A stretch of DNA of 64,000 bases, taken from positions 124,001-188,000 of the forward strand of contig NZ_CAMLDD010000003.1 in the NCBI RefSeq assembly GCF_946478785.1, in the 5' to 3' direction. Positions 35,060-44,307 of the stretch are shown here, piece after piece; the stretch's first letter is position 1, and each line of letters starts with the position of its first letter. The stretch is from an uncultured Flavobacterium sp. GTDB lineage: Bacteria; Bacteroidota; Bacteroidia; Flavobacteriales; Flavobacteriaceae. The translations under genes were made by a program, and so were the position numbers. The notes under the pieces are model-generated. The model saw only the letters and a program-made list of their open reading frames with translations. It made no database searches and was not told the DNA's origin.

Positions 35060-36124
35060 TTAATTTTTATATTCTTGGAAGTAAGCTTCTAATTTTTCAA
35101 GCATCAGGGGTAATGGATATTCATTGTAATATTTGAAAGTATGCTCTTTAATATATTTTTCCGGATATTGTTGATAAATTTCAGGTTTTATGTCTTTTAA
35201 ATGGATTGAAGTGTGTTTAGCTTCATTTTCAAATAATTGCCAGGTTTCTTTTCGAACAGAAGGCGTAAATATAGAAAATGTGGGAACATCAAGAGCTTTG
35301 GCCATATTTACAGCTCCGCCTTCATTTCCAATTAGCATGTCACATTGAGATAATAACGCTAAAAAAGCTCGCAAGTCAGTACAGTATAAATCAAAAACAA
35401 TGTGTTTTTTTGTCTCTTCAGAACAATAGTTATACACTTCAAGAGCTAATTTTTTTTGATCCGGAATATAGTTAAAGATAATTGTAGCATTTGTTTTCGC
35501 AACGGTAAAATCAATAATTTTTGCCATTCCTTCTAAAGGATAGGTTTTATAAACTTCGCTTCCTAAAATGCCAAACATGACTAATGGTTTTTCCTGATCA
35601 ATAGTATGGCTTTTTAAAAGTTTTCTGGCATCATTTATCTCCGTTTCTTTTAAAAATATCTTCGGTTTTACATCCGTTATTTTTTCCGAAATAAAAGGGC
35701 GAAGAAGTAATAACCTGTTTTCAATTGCTAAACCATGTTCTGATTTTATAGCATCAAAACGTTCGTAATTATAATTGTAAAAAATCCTGGAGTACCACTT
35801 AGCATAAGAGACTTTGTATTTTGCTCCTGAAAATAAGGTAATTAAATTAGTCTCTAATTTGTTGTAAACGTCAATTACAACATCATATTTTTTTCTTCGA
35901 ATCTGAAAAATAAATTTAAATAAAGAAGGAATAGATTTTCTAACCTTGTTCGACAAGGTAACAATAGTATCAATATTAGGGTTTTCTTTTAAAACATCCA
36001 CAGAATTCGGATAGCACATATAATCAATTGTAGCTTCAGGAAACTTTGCTTTCAAATTATTGCAAATTATAGTACTTGTTAATACATCTCCAATTCTTTT
36101 TTGCTGAACGACTAATATTCTCAT
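35060..36124 (-). CDS. GT9 family glycosyltransferase (LPS heptosyltransferase-like)
   Basis: 354 residues. MRILVVQQKRIGDVLTSTII is the classic GT9 start, and IDYMCYPNSVDVLKENPNID follows. The C-terminal motif MLIGNEGGAVNMAKALDVP (about residues 264-282) binds the ADP-sugar. These enzymes add L-glycero-D-manno-heptose or related sugars to the LPS inner core. The organism's core sugar is not known, so heptose is only the family norm. Convergent with the Kdo-kinase gene at 34247-35011, with 48 bp between the two stops. Confidence 0.92.
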   Translation of the reverse strand: MRILVVQQKRIGDVLTSTIICNNLKAKFPEATIDYMCYPNSVDVLKENPNIDTIVTLSNKVRKSIPSLFKFIFQIRRKKYDVVIDVYNKLETNLITLFSGAKYKVSYAKWYSRIFYNYNYERFDAIKSEHGLAIENRLLLLRPFISEKITDVKPKIFLKETEINDARKLLKSHTIDQEKPLVMFGILGSEVYKTYPLEGMAKIIDFTVAKTNATIIFNYIPDQKKLALEVYNYCSEETKKHIVFDLYCTDLRAFLALLSQCDMLIGNEGGAVNMAKALDVPTFSIFTPSVRKETWQLFENEAKHTSIHLKDIKPEIYQQYPEKYIKEHTFKYYNEYPLPLMLEKLEAYFQEYKN

Positions 36125-36251
36125 TTATTTTTAAATTCAATTTTAAAAGCAAAATTACGAACTATTTTGTGAAGTGTGCAATCAGAGGATGAGAATAAGA
36201 TCAAACTAAATAAAAAGTTATATTTTTGTGGCTATAAATTAAATTTTTGCA

Positions 36252-36998
36252 ATGGGAATTAGTGGTCTGGTTATTACTTTCAACGAAGAAAAAAATATTG
36301 GGAAATGCATAGATGCGCTACTAAAAGTTTGTGACGAAGTAATCATTGTAGATTCTTTTAGTAAAGATCGTACAGTTGAAATTGCCAAAAAAAGAGGTGC
36401 AATAGTTGTTGAACAGGCTTTTTTAGGAGATGGGCCACAACGTACCCATGGTTTACCATATTGTAAAAACAATTGGATTTTAAATCTTGATGCTGATGAG
36501 TTTCTAAATGATGATGCTGAGGCATTTATCCTGAATAAAAAATATTTAGAAGGAAATTACGATGCCTTTAGCTTTAGGGTAAAAAATTTTTTAGGAGATA
36601 AGCTCATCGATTTTTCAGGATGGTATCCAGACCATAAGGTCCGTTTTTTTAATAAGCAAACTGCCCATCCTTCCGATTCAAAAGTGCATCAGAAGATAAT
36701 AGCCACAAATGAAAAAAGAGTAGCGGTACATATTTTACATTACGGATGGGATTCTTTAGACCAAATTATAGCAAAAAAGAATCAATATTCCGGTTGGCAT
36801 GCAGAACAGTTGTTTAATCAGGGTAAAAGAGTAAGTGCTTTTAAGCCAATTCTTAACGGAACAGTTGCTTTTATACGTTGTTATTTTTTTAAGAAAGGAA
36901 TTTTTAATGGTGTTGATGGCTTTACAATAGCAGCTATACAAGCCTTTTTTTCATACATGAAATATGCAAAGCTTATCAAGATACAATCTAAAAAATAG
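36252..36998 (+). CDS. GT2 family glycosyltransferase (WaaE/KdtX-like)
   Basis: 248 residues. ISGLVITFNEEKNIGKCIDAL opens a GT-A fold, and VDSFSKDRTVEIAKKRGA and LNLDADEFLNDDAE (the DxD metal motif, about residues 77-82) follow. This is the pattern of the LPS-core beta-1,4-glucosyltransferase group. The middle has FSGWYPDHKVRFF and the C-terminus a hydrophobic segment. It is next to GT9 and kinase genes, in keeping with LPS-core assembly. A -7 element TATTTTTG lies at 36221-36228. Confidence 0.92.
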   Translation: MGISGLVITFNEEKNIGKCIDALLKVCDEVIIVDSFSKDRTVEIAKKRGAIVVEQAFLGDGPQRTHGLPYCKNNWILNLDADEFLNDDAEAFILNKKYLEGNYDAFSFRVKNFLGDKLIDFSGWYPDHKVRFFNKQTAHPSDSKVHQKIIATNEKRVAVHILHYGWDSLDQIIAKKNQYSGWHAEQLFNQGKRVSAFKPILNGTVAFIRCYFFKKGIFNGVDGFTIAAIQAFFSYMKYAKLIKIQSKK

Positions 36999-37014
36999 TC
37001 GTCAAAGCTACTTT

Positions 37015-38883
37015 TTAGATTGCTAATTTATCATTTATCACTCTGGTATTAAAAGTTTGGATATATGCTTTCAAAGTTTTTAATAGTTTAACGACTTTTG
37101 GTTTGTTTTTTTGCATCAGATTTCTTTTAAGCAAAACATCTTTTTTCCAGTCGTATAAGCCTATAACCTGATTGTTTGCAAAAGCCAGATAATAATCATC
37201 TTGTATATAATGGTAGGTTCCCTGAAGATAATATACTACAAAATTGTCTTTTGATTTATAGCTTTTTCCAAAACTAATCATGTTTGTTTTGATATTTAGA
37301 TAGTCCAAAATACTCGGCATTATATCAATTTGCTGAAAGTTCTTTTCATTAACACCTACTAGTTCTTTATTTGAAGGATCAAAGAATAAAATCGGAATAC
37401 TGAATTTGCCAATATTTGTTTTATCAATGTCTTTATCTCCACCTGATGAAGTGTGATCTGATGAAATGACAAAAAGGGTGTTTTTGTACCACTCTTGTTT
37501 TTTTGCAGTATCAAAGAATTTACGTAATGAATAATCAGTGTAGGCAATGCTTTCCTGAATATCTGTTGTTCCTTTTGGGAATTTTCCTTTATATCTACTA
37601 GGAATAATATATGGATTGTGAGATGAAATAGTAAACAAGGAACTAAAAAAAGGCTGTTTAAATGAAGTTAATTTTGAGGCATAAAATTGCAAAAATTCTT
37701 CGTCAAAAATTCCCCATCTACCATCAAAGGCCTCTTCTCCAATATATTGATCTTTGCCAAAGTATTGATCAAATCCAGCTACTTTTGCATATTGGTCAAA
37801 ATTTTGACTGCCATTGAAGGCACCATGGAAAAAAGAGGTATTGTAGCCTTCTTTTTTTAAAATTTTTGGAAGGCCATTTATTTTATTTAAAGAATAACTG
37901 GATGAAATAAAAGAATTATTCATTAAGCTGGGAATGCTCGAAAGGATAGAAGGAACGGCATCTATTGAAACTTTTCCATTGGCAAAACCATTTTTAAAAT
38001 AATATGATTTTGTAATTAATGAATCCAAAAACGGAGTTTGCCCCCGTCCAACATTTTCATTACCAAAACTTTCTAAAATTAAGATAACTACGTTTTTTTT
38101 GATTGGAGATCCTGTGGGTTTTAATGAGATTTCGGGATTATAAATGGATACAAGTTCTTTTTCATCAAAATAATGGACTTTTTCAACATCTTCTTTTTTT
38201 GTTATAGTTTTTAAAATACAAAAAGGAGTGTTCAATACCAAAGCCGAGTTGCTTAGTTCCCCATATTTTATAGCATCCACAATCCTAATTGGTTTTTTTT
38301 GGAATCCGCCACGCCCAATAACAAGTATGATAATTAAGGAAAGAACAAAAATAGCACTTTGTTTAAAATAGTCTTTCCTGGTTAAAATTTCAGTATTAGT
38401 GCTTTTCTTTATATTCGGAATTAATTTCCAGAAAATAAAACTTACAATAATAAATATTACAGCAATATACCAGAATTCTTTTAAAAATGAAGGAATTAAG
38501 CCTATAGCTTCTTTTTCCATTCCTTTAGCCGTAATCATGCTATAAGTGCTTCTTCGGCCTGTAAATTTATAGTAGATAGTGTCAATAAAGTTAGTAGCAA
38601 TAAAAATCAGGTTTACTATATAAAATCCAATTTTTAAAATACGTTGATAGGTTAAGTTATATTTAAAATTACCTGGAATTAAATGAGCAACTATAAATAT
38701 TGTATTTAAAAATGCGATTGCTGCGAAATCAAAAATCAAGCTTCCTAAAAAAGTTTGAAAAGTAATATTTCCAAATAACTCGCTGTTGATGAAATAAAAT
38801 AAAATTCGGCTTAGCTGATAAATAAGCACAATTAAAAGAAATCTTTTTAAAAATAAGGCAATACTTTTTTTGTAGTTGTTCAT
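37015..38883 (-). CDS. LTA synthase-like sulfatase-family membrane protein
   Basis: 622 residues: about five membrane helices in the first 215 residues, then an extracytoplasmic alkaline-phosphatase/sulfatase-fold domain. Metal-site motifs visible are ILILESFGNENVG (about 252), the nucleophile region ANGKVSIDAVPS (about 302, where Ser is the probable nucleophile), and ISSDHTSSGGD (about 486). Relatives transfer glycerol phosphate or phosphoethanolamine to glycans or lipids; Bacteroidota have no lipoteichoic acid, so a phospho-transfer onto LPS or polysaccharide is inferred. It closes the glycan region, convergent with the WaaE-like gene. Confidence 0.88.
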   Translation of the reverse strand: MNNYKKSIALFLKRFLLIVLIYQLSRILFYFINSELFGNITFQTFLGSLIFDFAAIAFLNTIFIVAHLIPGNFKYNLTYQRILKIGFYIVNLIFIATNFIDTIYYKFTGRRSTYSMITAKGMEKEAIGLIPSFLKEFWYIAVIFIIVSFIFWKLIPNIKKSTNTEILTRKDYFKQSAIFVLSLIIILVIGRGGFQKKPIRIVDAIKYGELSNSALVLNTPFCILKTITKKEDVEKVHYFDEKELVSIYNPEISLKPTGSPIKKNVVILILESFGNENVGRGQTPFLDSLITKSYYFKNGFANGKVSIDAVPSILSSIPSLMNNSFISSSYSLNKINGLPKILKKEGYNTSFFHGAFNGSQNFDQYAKVAGFDQYFGKDQYIGEEAFDGRWGIFDEEFLQFYASKLTSFKQPFFSSLFTISSHNPYIIPSRYKGKFPKGTTDIQESIAYTDYSLRKFFDTAKKQEWYKNTLFVISSDHTSSGGDKDIDKTNIGKFSIPILFFDPSNKELVGVNEKNFQQIDIMPSILDYLNIKTNMISFGKSYKSKDNFVVYYLQGTYHYIQDDYYLAFANNQVIGLYDWKKDVLLKRNLMQKNKPKVVKLLKTLKAYIQTFNTRVINDKLAI

Positions 38884-38941
38884 CGATAGTTTGTACTTTT
38901 TTACGTTTTTAGCTTATGTTTTACTGGTATTTCTATAAGCT

Positions 38942-38987
38942 AAAAAAGATTTAGAAAACACAATATATAGTTTTCTAAATCTTTTTT
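38942..38987. terminator. Terminator between dapD and the sulfatase-family gene
   Basis: A perfect 18-bp stem (38942-38959 with 38970-38987) with A-run and T-run outer ends. It lies 48 bp beyond the dapD stop on the minus strand and upstream of the sulfatase gene. Confidence 0.85.
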
Positions 38988-39034
38988 ATGAATATTAGAA
39001 TTTGCGACAAAAATATAAAAAAAAGGTATCTGAT

Positions 39035-39850
39035 TTATACCGCTACATCATATTCTCTTAGTGCATTATTTAATGAAGTTTTCAAATCTGTAGATGGTTT
39101 ACGTGTGCCAATAATCAAAGCACATGGAACCTGAAACTCACCAGCAGCGAATTTTTTAGTATAGCTTCCCGGAATTACTACTGAACGTGCAGGTACAAAT
39201 CCTTTCATTTCAACAGGTTCATCACCAGTAACGTCAATGATTTTAGTAGAAGCAGTCAAACATACATTTGCACCCAAAACAGCTTCTTTACCTACGTGAA
39301 CACCTTCTACAACGATACAGCGTGAACCAACAAAAACACCATCTTCAATGATAACTGGAGCAGCTTGCAATGGCTCTAAAACACCACCAATACCAACACC
39401 ACCGCTTAAGTGAACGTCTTTTCCAATTTGAGCACAGCTACCAACAGTTGCCCAAGTATCTACCATTGTTCCGGCATCAACATACGCACCAATGTTTACG
39501 TAACTTGGCATCATAATAACACCACTTGAAATATAAGAACCATAACGGGCAGATGCTCCTGGAACTACACGAACTCCTTTTTCAGCATAATCTCTTTTTA
39601 ATAACATTTTGTCATTATATTCAAAGATTCCAGCTTCTAATGTTTCCATTTTTTGGATAGGGAAATACATAACTACGGCTTTTTTTACCCATTCGTTAAC
39701 CTGCCATCCGTCACCTTTTGGTTCAGCAACGCGAAGTTTTCCGGAATCTAATAATTCGATAACTTCTCTGATCGCATTAGTAGTTGTTTCTTCTTGTAAT
39801 AAAGCTCTGTTTTCCCAAGCTTGTTCAATTATAGTTTGTAAAGAACTCAT
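39035..39850 (-). CDS. dapD: Tetrahydrodipicolinate N-succinyltransferase
   Basis: 271 residues from the ATG at 39850 (MSSLQTIIEQAW). The enzyme uses succinyl-CoA in the lysine/meso-diaminopimelate route that feeds peptidoglycan. The left-handed beta-helix of hexapeptide repeats (about 100-240) has the signature GVGIGGVLEPLQAAPVIIED. An earlier in-frame ATG at 39907 adds residues not seen in the family. A -7 element TATATTTG (minus strand, 39867-39874) lies just before the start, in agreement with the shorter form. Confidence 0.95.
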   Translation of the reverse strand: MSSLQTIIEQAWENRALLQEETTTNAIREVIELLDSGKLRVAEPKGDGWQVNEWVKKAVVMYFPIQKMETLEAGIFEYNDKMLLKRDYAEKGVRVVPGASARYGSYISSGVIMMPSYVNIGAYVDAGTMVDTWATVGSCAQIGKDVHLSGGVGIGGVLEPLQAAPVIIEDGVFVGSRCIVVEGVHVGKEAVLGANVCLTASTKIIDVTGDEPVEMKGFVPARSVVIPGSYTKKFAAGEFQVPCALIIGTRKPSTDLKTSLNNALREYDVAV

Positions 39851-39866
39851 AAGTTTAAATTTTTGG

Positions 39867-39894
39867 CAAATATAGGGTATTTGTATAAAATCAA
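39867..39894 (-). promoter_or_regulatory. dapD: Promoter of dapD
   Basis: On the minus strand TTG (39894-39892) precedes TATATTTG (39874-39867) by 17 bp. The start codon lies about 16 bp from the -7 element, so the leader is only about 10 nt. Confidence 0.6.
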
Positions 39895-40106
39895 AAAGGC
39901 AAATCAATTTGAAAATGTTACAGATCTAACTTTTGTTTTAAACCGAAATCTTCTGCTAATTTGAAACATTCCTTAAAATGGAATTTTTTAGTGCATAACA
40001 TGATAAAAATCAGATTTAGTGATTTTTGTTCTGATTAGTTTTGCCTCATAATTCCTGAATTGATAAAGGAATTAAAGACAATTTTAAATGAACTAATAAA
40101 CCAAAT

Positions 40107-40736
40107 ATGAATAAGGAAAACCAGTTTCAAACCAGAATTGCAGTTATTGACAAAGAAGTCACGTGGGACAAAACACAAGTAATAATGAGCAAAACAAACG
40201 CTTTTGGTATAATAGAATATGCCAATGAAGTTTTTGTAGATGTTTCAGGTTACGAGGATTATGAATTAATGGGGCAGCCACATAATATCATTCGCCATCC
40301 GGATATGCCAAAAGTTATTTTTAAAGTACTTTGGGAAAACCTTAAACAAGGCAGGAATTTTCATGCGATTGTAAAAAATCTAGCGAAGTCGGGAAGATAT
40401 TATTGGGTAATTACCGATTTTGAGATTGCAAAAGATGAAAACGAAGTAATAGTGAATTATTTTGCAAGACGACAATCAGTGCCTCAGGAAGTTGTTTCAC
40501 TGCATATTGAACCGCTTTATAAAAAGTTACAGCAAATTGAAGCAGCCAGCGGAGTTGAGTTTAGTGAAAAATATTTGATAGGATTTCTGGAAGAAAAAAA
40601 GAGAACTTATGTAGAATATATAAAGGAGCTGATTTATGAACATGAAAAAGCACAGTCAAAATTTGCCAATTACGAAATGAAAGCAGAAGATGAAGAAGAG
40701 GAGAGAGGGTTCTTTAGCAGGTTGTTTGGCAGATAA
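40107..40736 (+). CDS. PAS-domain protein (Aer-like)
   Basis: 209 residues. One PAS domain spans about residues 25-120: YANEVFVDVSGYEDYELMGQPHNIIRHPDMPKVIF is the core motif, typical of the Aer redox/energy-taxis sensor. No kinase or chemoreceptor signalling domain follows; the C-terminal 90 residues are helical and charged and end in FFSRLFGR. It may be a stand-alone sensor that passes its signal by protein contact. It is preceded by a -7 element TAGTTTTG at 40036-40043. Confidence 0.85.
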   Translation: MNKENQFQTRIAVIDKEVTWDKTQVIMSKTNAFGIIEYANEVFVDVSGYEDYELMGQPHNIIRHPDMPKVIFKVLWENLKQGRNFHAIVKNLAKSGRYYWVITDFEIAKDENEVIVNYFARRQSVPQEVVSLHIEPLYKKLQQIEAASGVEFSEKYLIGFLEEKKRTYVEYIKELIYEHEKAQSKFANYEMKAEDEEEERGFFSRLFGR

Positions 40737-40776
40737 ATAGTTTAAATAATAATTTTTTAGTTGTTTTTTAATTTAG

Positions 40777-40811
40777 AAAATCCGTTTTGAAAATTTTTCA
40801 GGACGGATTTT
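40777..40811 (+). terminator. Terminator after the PAS gene
   Basis: A 9-bp stem (AAAATCCGT 40777-40785 with ACGGATTTT 40803-40811) is followed by a T-run at 40808-40813. Confidence 0.8.
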
Positions 40812-40886
40812 TTGTCGCTTCAGTGATTTCAAATAAAAGGAGGTTAAGATCAAAAAGTTGTATCTTAGAATAGCTAATAAAAAGTA

Positions 40887-41636
40887 ATGAAAGATAATTT
40901 CTCAAAACAGGCAGTTGATTATTCAAAATTTCGTCCGCAATATCCTGAGGAAATGATTGAATATATAATTTCATTTGTCCATAACAAATCTACAGTACTT
41001 GATATTGCAACCGGAAACGGTCAGGTGGCACGTAAACTTTCTACTCATTTCAAAAAGGTATTTGCTACAGACATAAGTCAAAAACAACTGGACAATGCGA
41101 TTCAGGCAGATAATATTATTTACAGTAAAGAATCTGCTGAAAAAACTTCTTTCGAAAATCAGCAATTTGATTTAATCGTAGTGGCACATGCGGTACATTG
41201 GTTTGATTTTGAATCGTTTTATAAAGAAATCTACAGAATATTAAAACGGGGAGGTATTTTTGAAGTAATGGGTTACGGATTATTTTCGACAAATCCGGAT
41301 TCAGATAAAATTTTGCGCCATTTTTATTATAATATTTTGGGACCGTATTGGGATCCAGAGCGAAAGTATCTGGATGAAAATTATGAGAATATCCAGTTTC
41401 CGTTTGAAGAAATTCCAGCAGAGAAATTTTAAAATGAATTTAGCTGGAACTTTGAAGCATTAATAGGATATCTTCAAACATGGTCTTCAGTACAGCATTA
41501 TATTTCAAAAAACAATCAAAATCCAATAGATTTAATTTACGACGATTTGAAGATTTCGTGGCAAAAAAATGATAAGAAAGTTATATTTCCATTGTTATTG
41601 AGAATAGGGAAATTGAATTCGGAAGATATAGGCTGA
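40887..41636 (+). pseudogene. Class I SAM methyltransferase interrupted by one in-frame stop
   Basis: The frame from ATG 40887 encodes a UbiE-like methyltransferase (VLDIATGNGQVARKL near 33-47, DLIVVAHAVHWFDFE near 93-107) but ends at a TAA at 41430-41432, codon 182. The same frame then continues without a break for 68 codons (NEFSWNFEALIGYLQTWSSV onward) to TGA at 41634-41636, giving about 249 residues in total, the expected family length. A CAA-to-TAA change would explain this. It is a likely pseudogene, or a sequencing error. No frameshift is needed. Confidence 0.85.
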
Positions 41637-41671
41637 AAAAGTTTTATATTTGTATTGTAAATGATAGTATT

Positions 41672-41905
41672 ATGGAAGCGATTAGATTAGAATTCAAATC
41701 AGAAATTAAAGAGAAAATCTTAGAATTATTGAGTTCATTTTCTTCTGATGAGTTGAAAATAGTTCAGGAAGATCCTGATTTTGATGAAAATAAAAGGAAA
41801 CTTGATTCTGCATTGAATAAAATTAAAAACGGAACGGCTAAATTTTATACTCTAGAGGAAGTTGATGCCATACTTGAAGAAACAATTTCTAAATATGGAA
41901 ATTAA
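41672..41905 (+). CDS. Antitoxin-like protein (second toxin-antitoxin pair)
   Basis: 77 residues, mostly helical, with an N-terminal IRLEFKSEIKEKILELLSS and the C-terminal IKNGTAKFYTLEEVDAILEETI. Its C-terminal pattern (IKNG...FYT..EV/A...) resembles the antitoxin at 2511-2741. It precedes a RelE/ParE-like gene whose start overlaps its end by 11 bp. Function as antitoxin is inferred from this pairing and size; no DNA-binding domain is obvious. Confidence 0.72.
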   Translation: MEAIRLEFKSEIKEKILELLSSFSSDELKIVQEDPDFDENKRKLDSALNKIKNGTAKFYTLEEVDAILEETISKYGN

Positions 41906-42176
41906 GTTTCAGGAAGAATTTTTGTTTGAATTAAACAATCAGGTTTATTACATTTCGAAAGATAAGCCAGCAGCAGCCAGAAAATTTAAAAATGATTTAC
42001 TACGAAACATTCGAAAAGATTTAAAAAATCCTTTTCTTTTTAAGAAATCCCAATATTATAATGAAGAAAATATAAGAGATTATGTTTTTAAGGGGTATGT
42101 TTCGGTTTATTATATTAATGAACACGAAAATTCAGTTTATATATTTGGTTTCATAAAATACAAAAACTCACTGTAA
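41895..42176 (+). CDS. RelE/ParE-family toxin (second pair)
   Basis: 93 residues from ATG 41895 (MEIKFQEEFLFELNNQVYYIS). The RelE/ParE fold shows as an opening strand, then a helix pair with KPAAARKFKNDLLRNIRKDL, and a late strand with YVFKGYVSVYYINEHEN. The Arg/Lys-rich middle is in keeping with nucleic-acid or gyrase contact. It overlaps its antitoxin by 11 bp. It differs from the toxin at 2212-2526 in sequence and lacks the attached pentapeptide gene. A longer start at 41862 is less likely. Confidence 0.78.
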   Translation: MEIKFQEEFLFELNNQVYYISKDKPAAARKFKNDLLRNIRKDLKNPFLFKKSQYYNEENIRDYVFKGYVSVYYINEHENSVYIFGFIKYKNSL

Positions 42177-42216
42177 TTTATGATTCTTCCTTTCTATCTT
42201 TGATAAAAATTACAAA

Positions 42217-42633
42217 ATGCCAAGAATCCTCTCCATAGACTACGGTCAAAAACGAACGGGAATTGCCGTTACTGATGAAATGCAGATCATAGCTTCGGGA
42301 TTAACTACTATTCCAACCAATACTGTTATTGATTTTCTGAAGGATTATTTTGCCAAAGAAAAAGTGGAAGCAGTGTTAATTGGTGAGCCAAAACAAATGA
42401 ACGGACAGCCATCTGAAAGCGCATCTATAGTGAAAGGTTTTGTAACTCATTTTTCAAATATTTTCCCGGATATGAAAGTCGTTCGTGTAGATGAGCGCTT
42501 TACTTCAAAAATGGCTTTTCAAACTATGATCGATAGCGGACTAAGCAAAAAGCAGCGTCAGAACAAAGGATTGATCGATGAAATTTCCGCAACGATTATG
42601 CTTCAGGACTACCTTTCTTCTAATCGTTTTTAA
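42217..42633 (+). CDS. ruvX: Putative Holliday junction resolvase / pre-16S rRNA nuclease
   Basis: 138 residues of the YqgF/RuvX family. The RNase-H-like fold begins RILSIDYGQKRTGIAVTDE, whose Asp is the first metal ligand. A second motif is VLIGEPKQMNG (about residue 53), and the C-terminal VDERFTSKMAF is followed by the conserved IDEISATIMLQDYL. Family members mature the 5' end of 16S rRNA and were once named Holliday junction resolvases. Length is normal. It is followed by mqo after 125 bp and is not clearly in an operon. Confidence 0.93.
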   Translation: MPRILSIDYGQKRTGIAVTDEMQIIASGLTTIPTNTVIDFLKDYFAKEKVEAVLIGEPKQMNGQPSESASIVKGFVTHFSNIFPDMKVVRVDERFTSKMAFQTMIDSGLSKKQRQNKGLIDEISATIMLQDYLSSNRF

Positions 42634-42728
42634 CTTTTAGGGCTATAAATTTCACTTTATTTAGAAAAAAATGTAATTATCTAACTGTTATCCTGTAAAA
42701 ATTAGTTTTTTTTTGAGATTATAAAAAG

Positions 42729-42736
42729 TACCTTTG
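42729..42736 (+). promoter_or_regulatory. mqo: -7 element upstream of mqo
   Basis: TACCTTTG, a full match to TAnnTTTG, lies 22 bp before the mqo ATG at 42759. A TTTG occurs at 42712-42715, only 13 bp upstream, shorter than the usual spacing. Confidence 0.45.
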
Positions 42737-42758
42737 CATTTTTAAATAAAATAGTGTT

Positions 42759-44252
42759 ATGCCTGACAATACAATACGTTCCAACAGTGAAGTAGTGCTT
42801 ATTGGAGCTGGAATTATGAGTGCTACTCTTGGGGTAATTCTGAAAGAATTACAACCTGATATCAAGATAGAAATTTACGAAAGATTAGATATGGCAGCTG
42901 CCGAAAGCTCTGATGCATGGAATAATGCCGGAACCGGACATTCTGCTTTTTGTGAATTAAATTATACTCCTGAAAAGCCTGATGGCTCAGTAGATCCTAA
43001 AAAAGCGATTAGTATTGCTGAAGCTTTTGAGGTTTCTCGTCAGTTTTGGTCTTATTTAGTACAGCAAAATAAGGTTCCTTCACCTGAAAATTTTATTAAA
43101 AGTGTGCCTCATATGAGTTTTGTTTGGGGTGAAAAAAATGTTAAATACCTTAAAACACGTTTTGAGGCTTTACAAAAGAATCCATTATTTGCTGAAATGC
43201 TTTTTAGTACTGACTTTGAGCAATTAAAACAATGGATGCCGCTTGTTATGGAAGGAAGACAGCCTGACGAAAAATTAGCAGCAACTACAATGGCAATTGG
43301 TACCGATGTTAATTTTGGTGCTTTAACCAGAAGCATGTTTAATTATTTAGAAAAATTAGACGGTGTATCTTTGCATTTTAATCACGAGGTTAAAAAATTA
43401 AGACAGCTTGATGATAAATCATGGCGAATTAAAATTACAGATTTATCTACAGGACAAAAACGCAAAGCATATCCTAAATTTGTATTTATTGGAGCAGGAG
43501 GTGGTTCATTGCCGTTATTAGAAAAAGCCAATGTTCCGGAGGGTCATGGTTATGGAGGTTTCCCGGTAAGCGGTCAATGGTTAAAATGTACGAATCCGGA
43601 AGTTATTGCTAAACATCAGGCAAAAGTGTATGGTAAAGCTAGTGTTGGAGCTCCTCCAATGTCGGTTCCACATATTGATACTCGTGTGATTGATGGTGAA
43701 AAAGCATTACTTTTTGGGCCTTTTGCAGGATTCTCAACACGTTTCTTAAAAAATGGATCATATTTGGATTTACCATTATCTATAAAAGCAAACAACTTAA
43801 TTCCGATGTTATCAGCGGGATTCCATAATATTCCATTAACCAAATATTTAATTGAGCAGGTACGTCAGTCTCCAAAAGACAGAATTAAGGCTTTACGCGA
43901 ATATTTACCAACAGCAAGATCTAAAGACTGGGTTCTTGAAAAGGCAGGACAACGTGTTCAGGTCATCAAGAAAGATGAAAAAGAAGGTGGTGTTTTAGAG
44001 TTTGGAACAGAAGTAATTAATACGCATGACGGAACTTTAGCCGTTTTATTAGGTGCTTCTCCGGGAGCTTCTACTGCCGTTTCTATTATGATAGATTTAA
44101 TTGGCAGGTGTTTTCCTGATAAAATAAAAACTCCGGAATGGGAAGCGAAATTAAAAAACATGATTCCTTCATATGGCCAGGCTTTAAATGATAAACCTGA
44201 GCTTTTAACAGAAATCAGAAAACATACTGCTGAAGCTTTAAAACTTAAATAA
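42759..44252 (+). CDS. mqo: Malate:quinone oxidoreductase
   Basis: 497 residues. The FAD-binding N-terminus [20 protein letters not shown] has the GxGxxS dinucleotide motif. [27 protein letters not shown]-type sequence (about 45-70) and the C-terminal [15 protein letters not shown] (about 430) are diagnostic of the Mqo family. The enzyme oxidises malate at the membrane and passes electrons to quinone, an NAD-independent route into the respiratory chain. Length is that of the family. A strong terminator follows. Confidence 0.95.
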   Translation: [497 protein letters not shown]

Positions 44253-44265
44253 AAATATATTTAAA

Positions 44266-44307
44266 AAAACGACAAACCCGGATTAATTAATCCGGGTTTG
44301 TCGTTTT
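44266..44307. terminator. Bidirectional terminator between mqo and the FUSC gene
   Basis: A long near-perfect palindrome centred at 44286/44287: AAACGACAAACCCGGATTA against TAATCCGGGTTTGTCGTTT with outer A- and T-runs. The stop codon of the FUSC gene (44287-44289) lies within its right arm. Confidence 0.9.
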
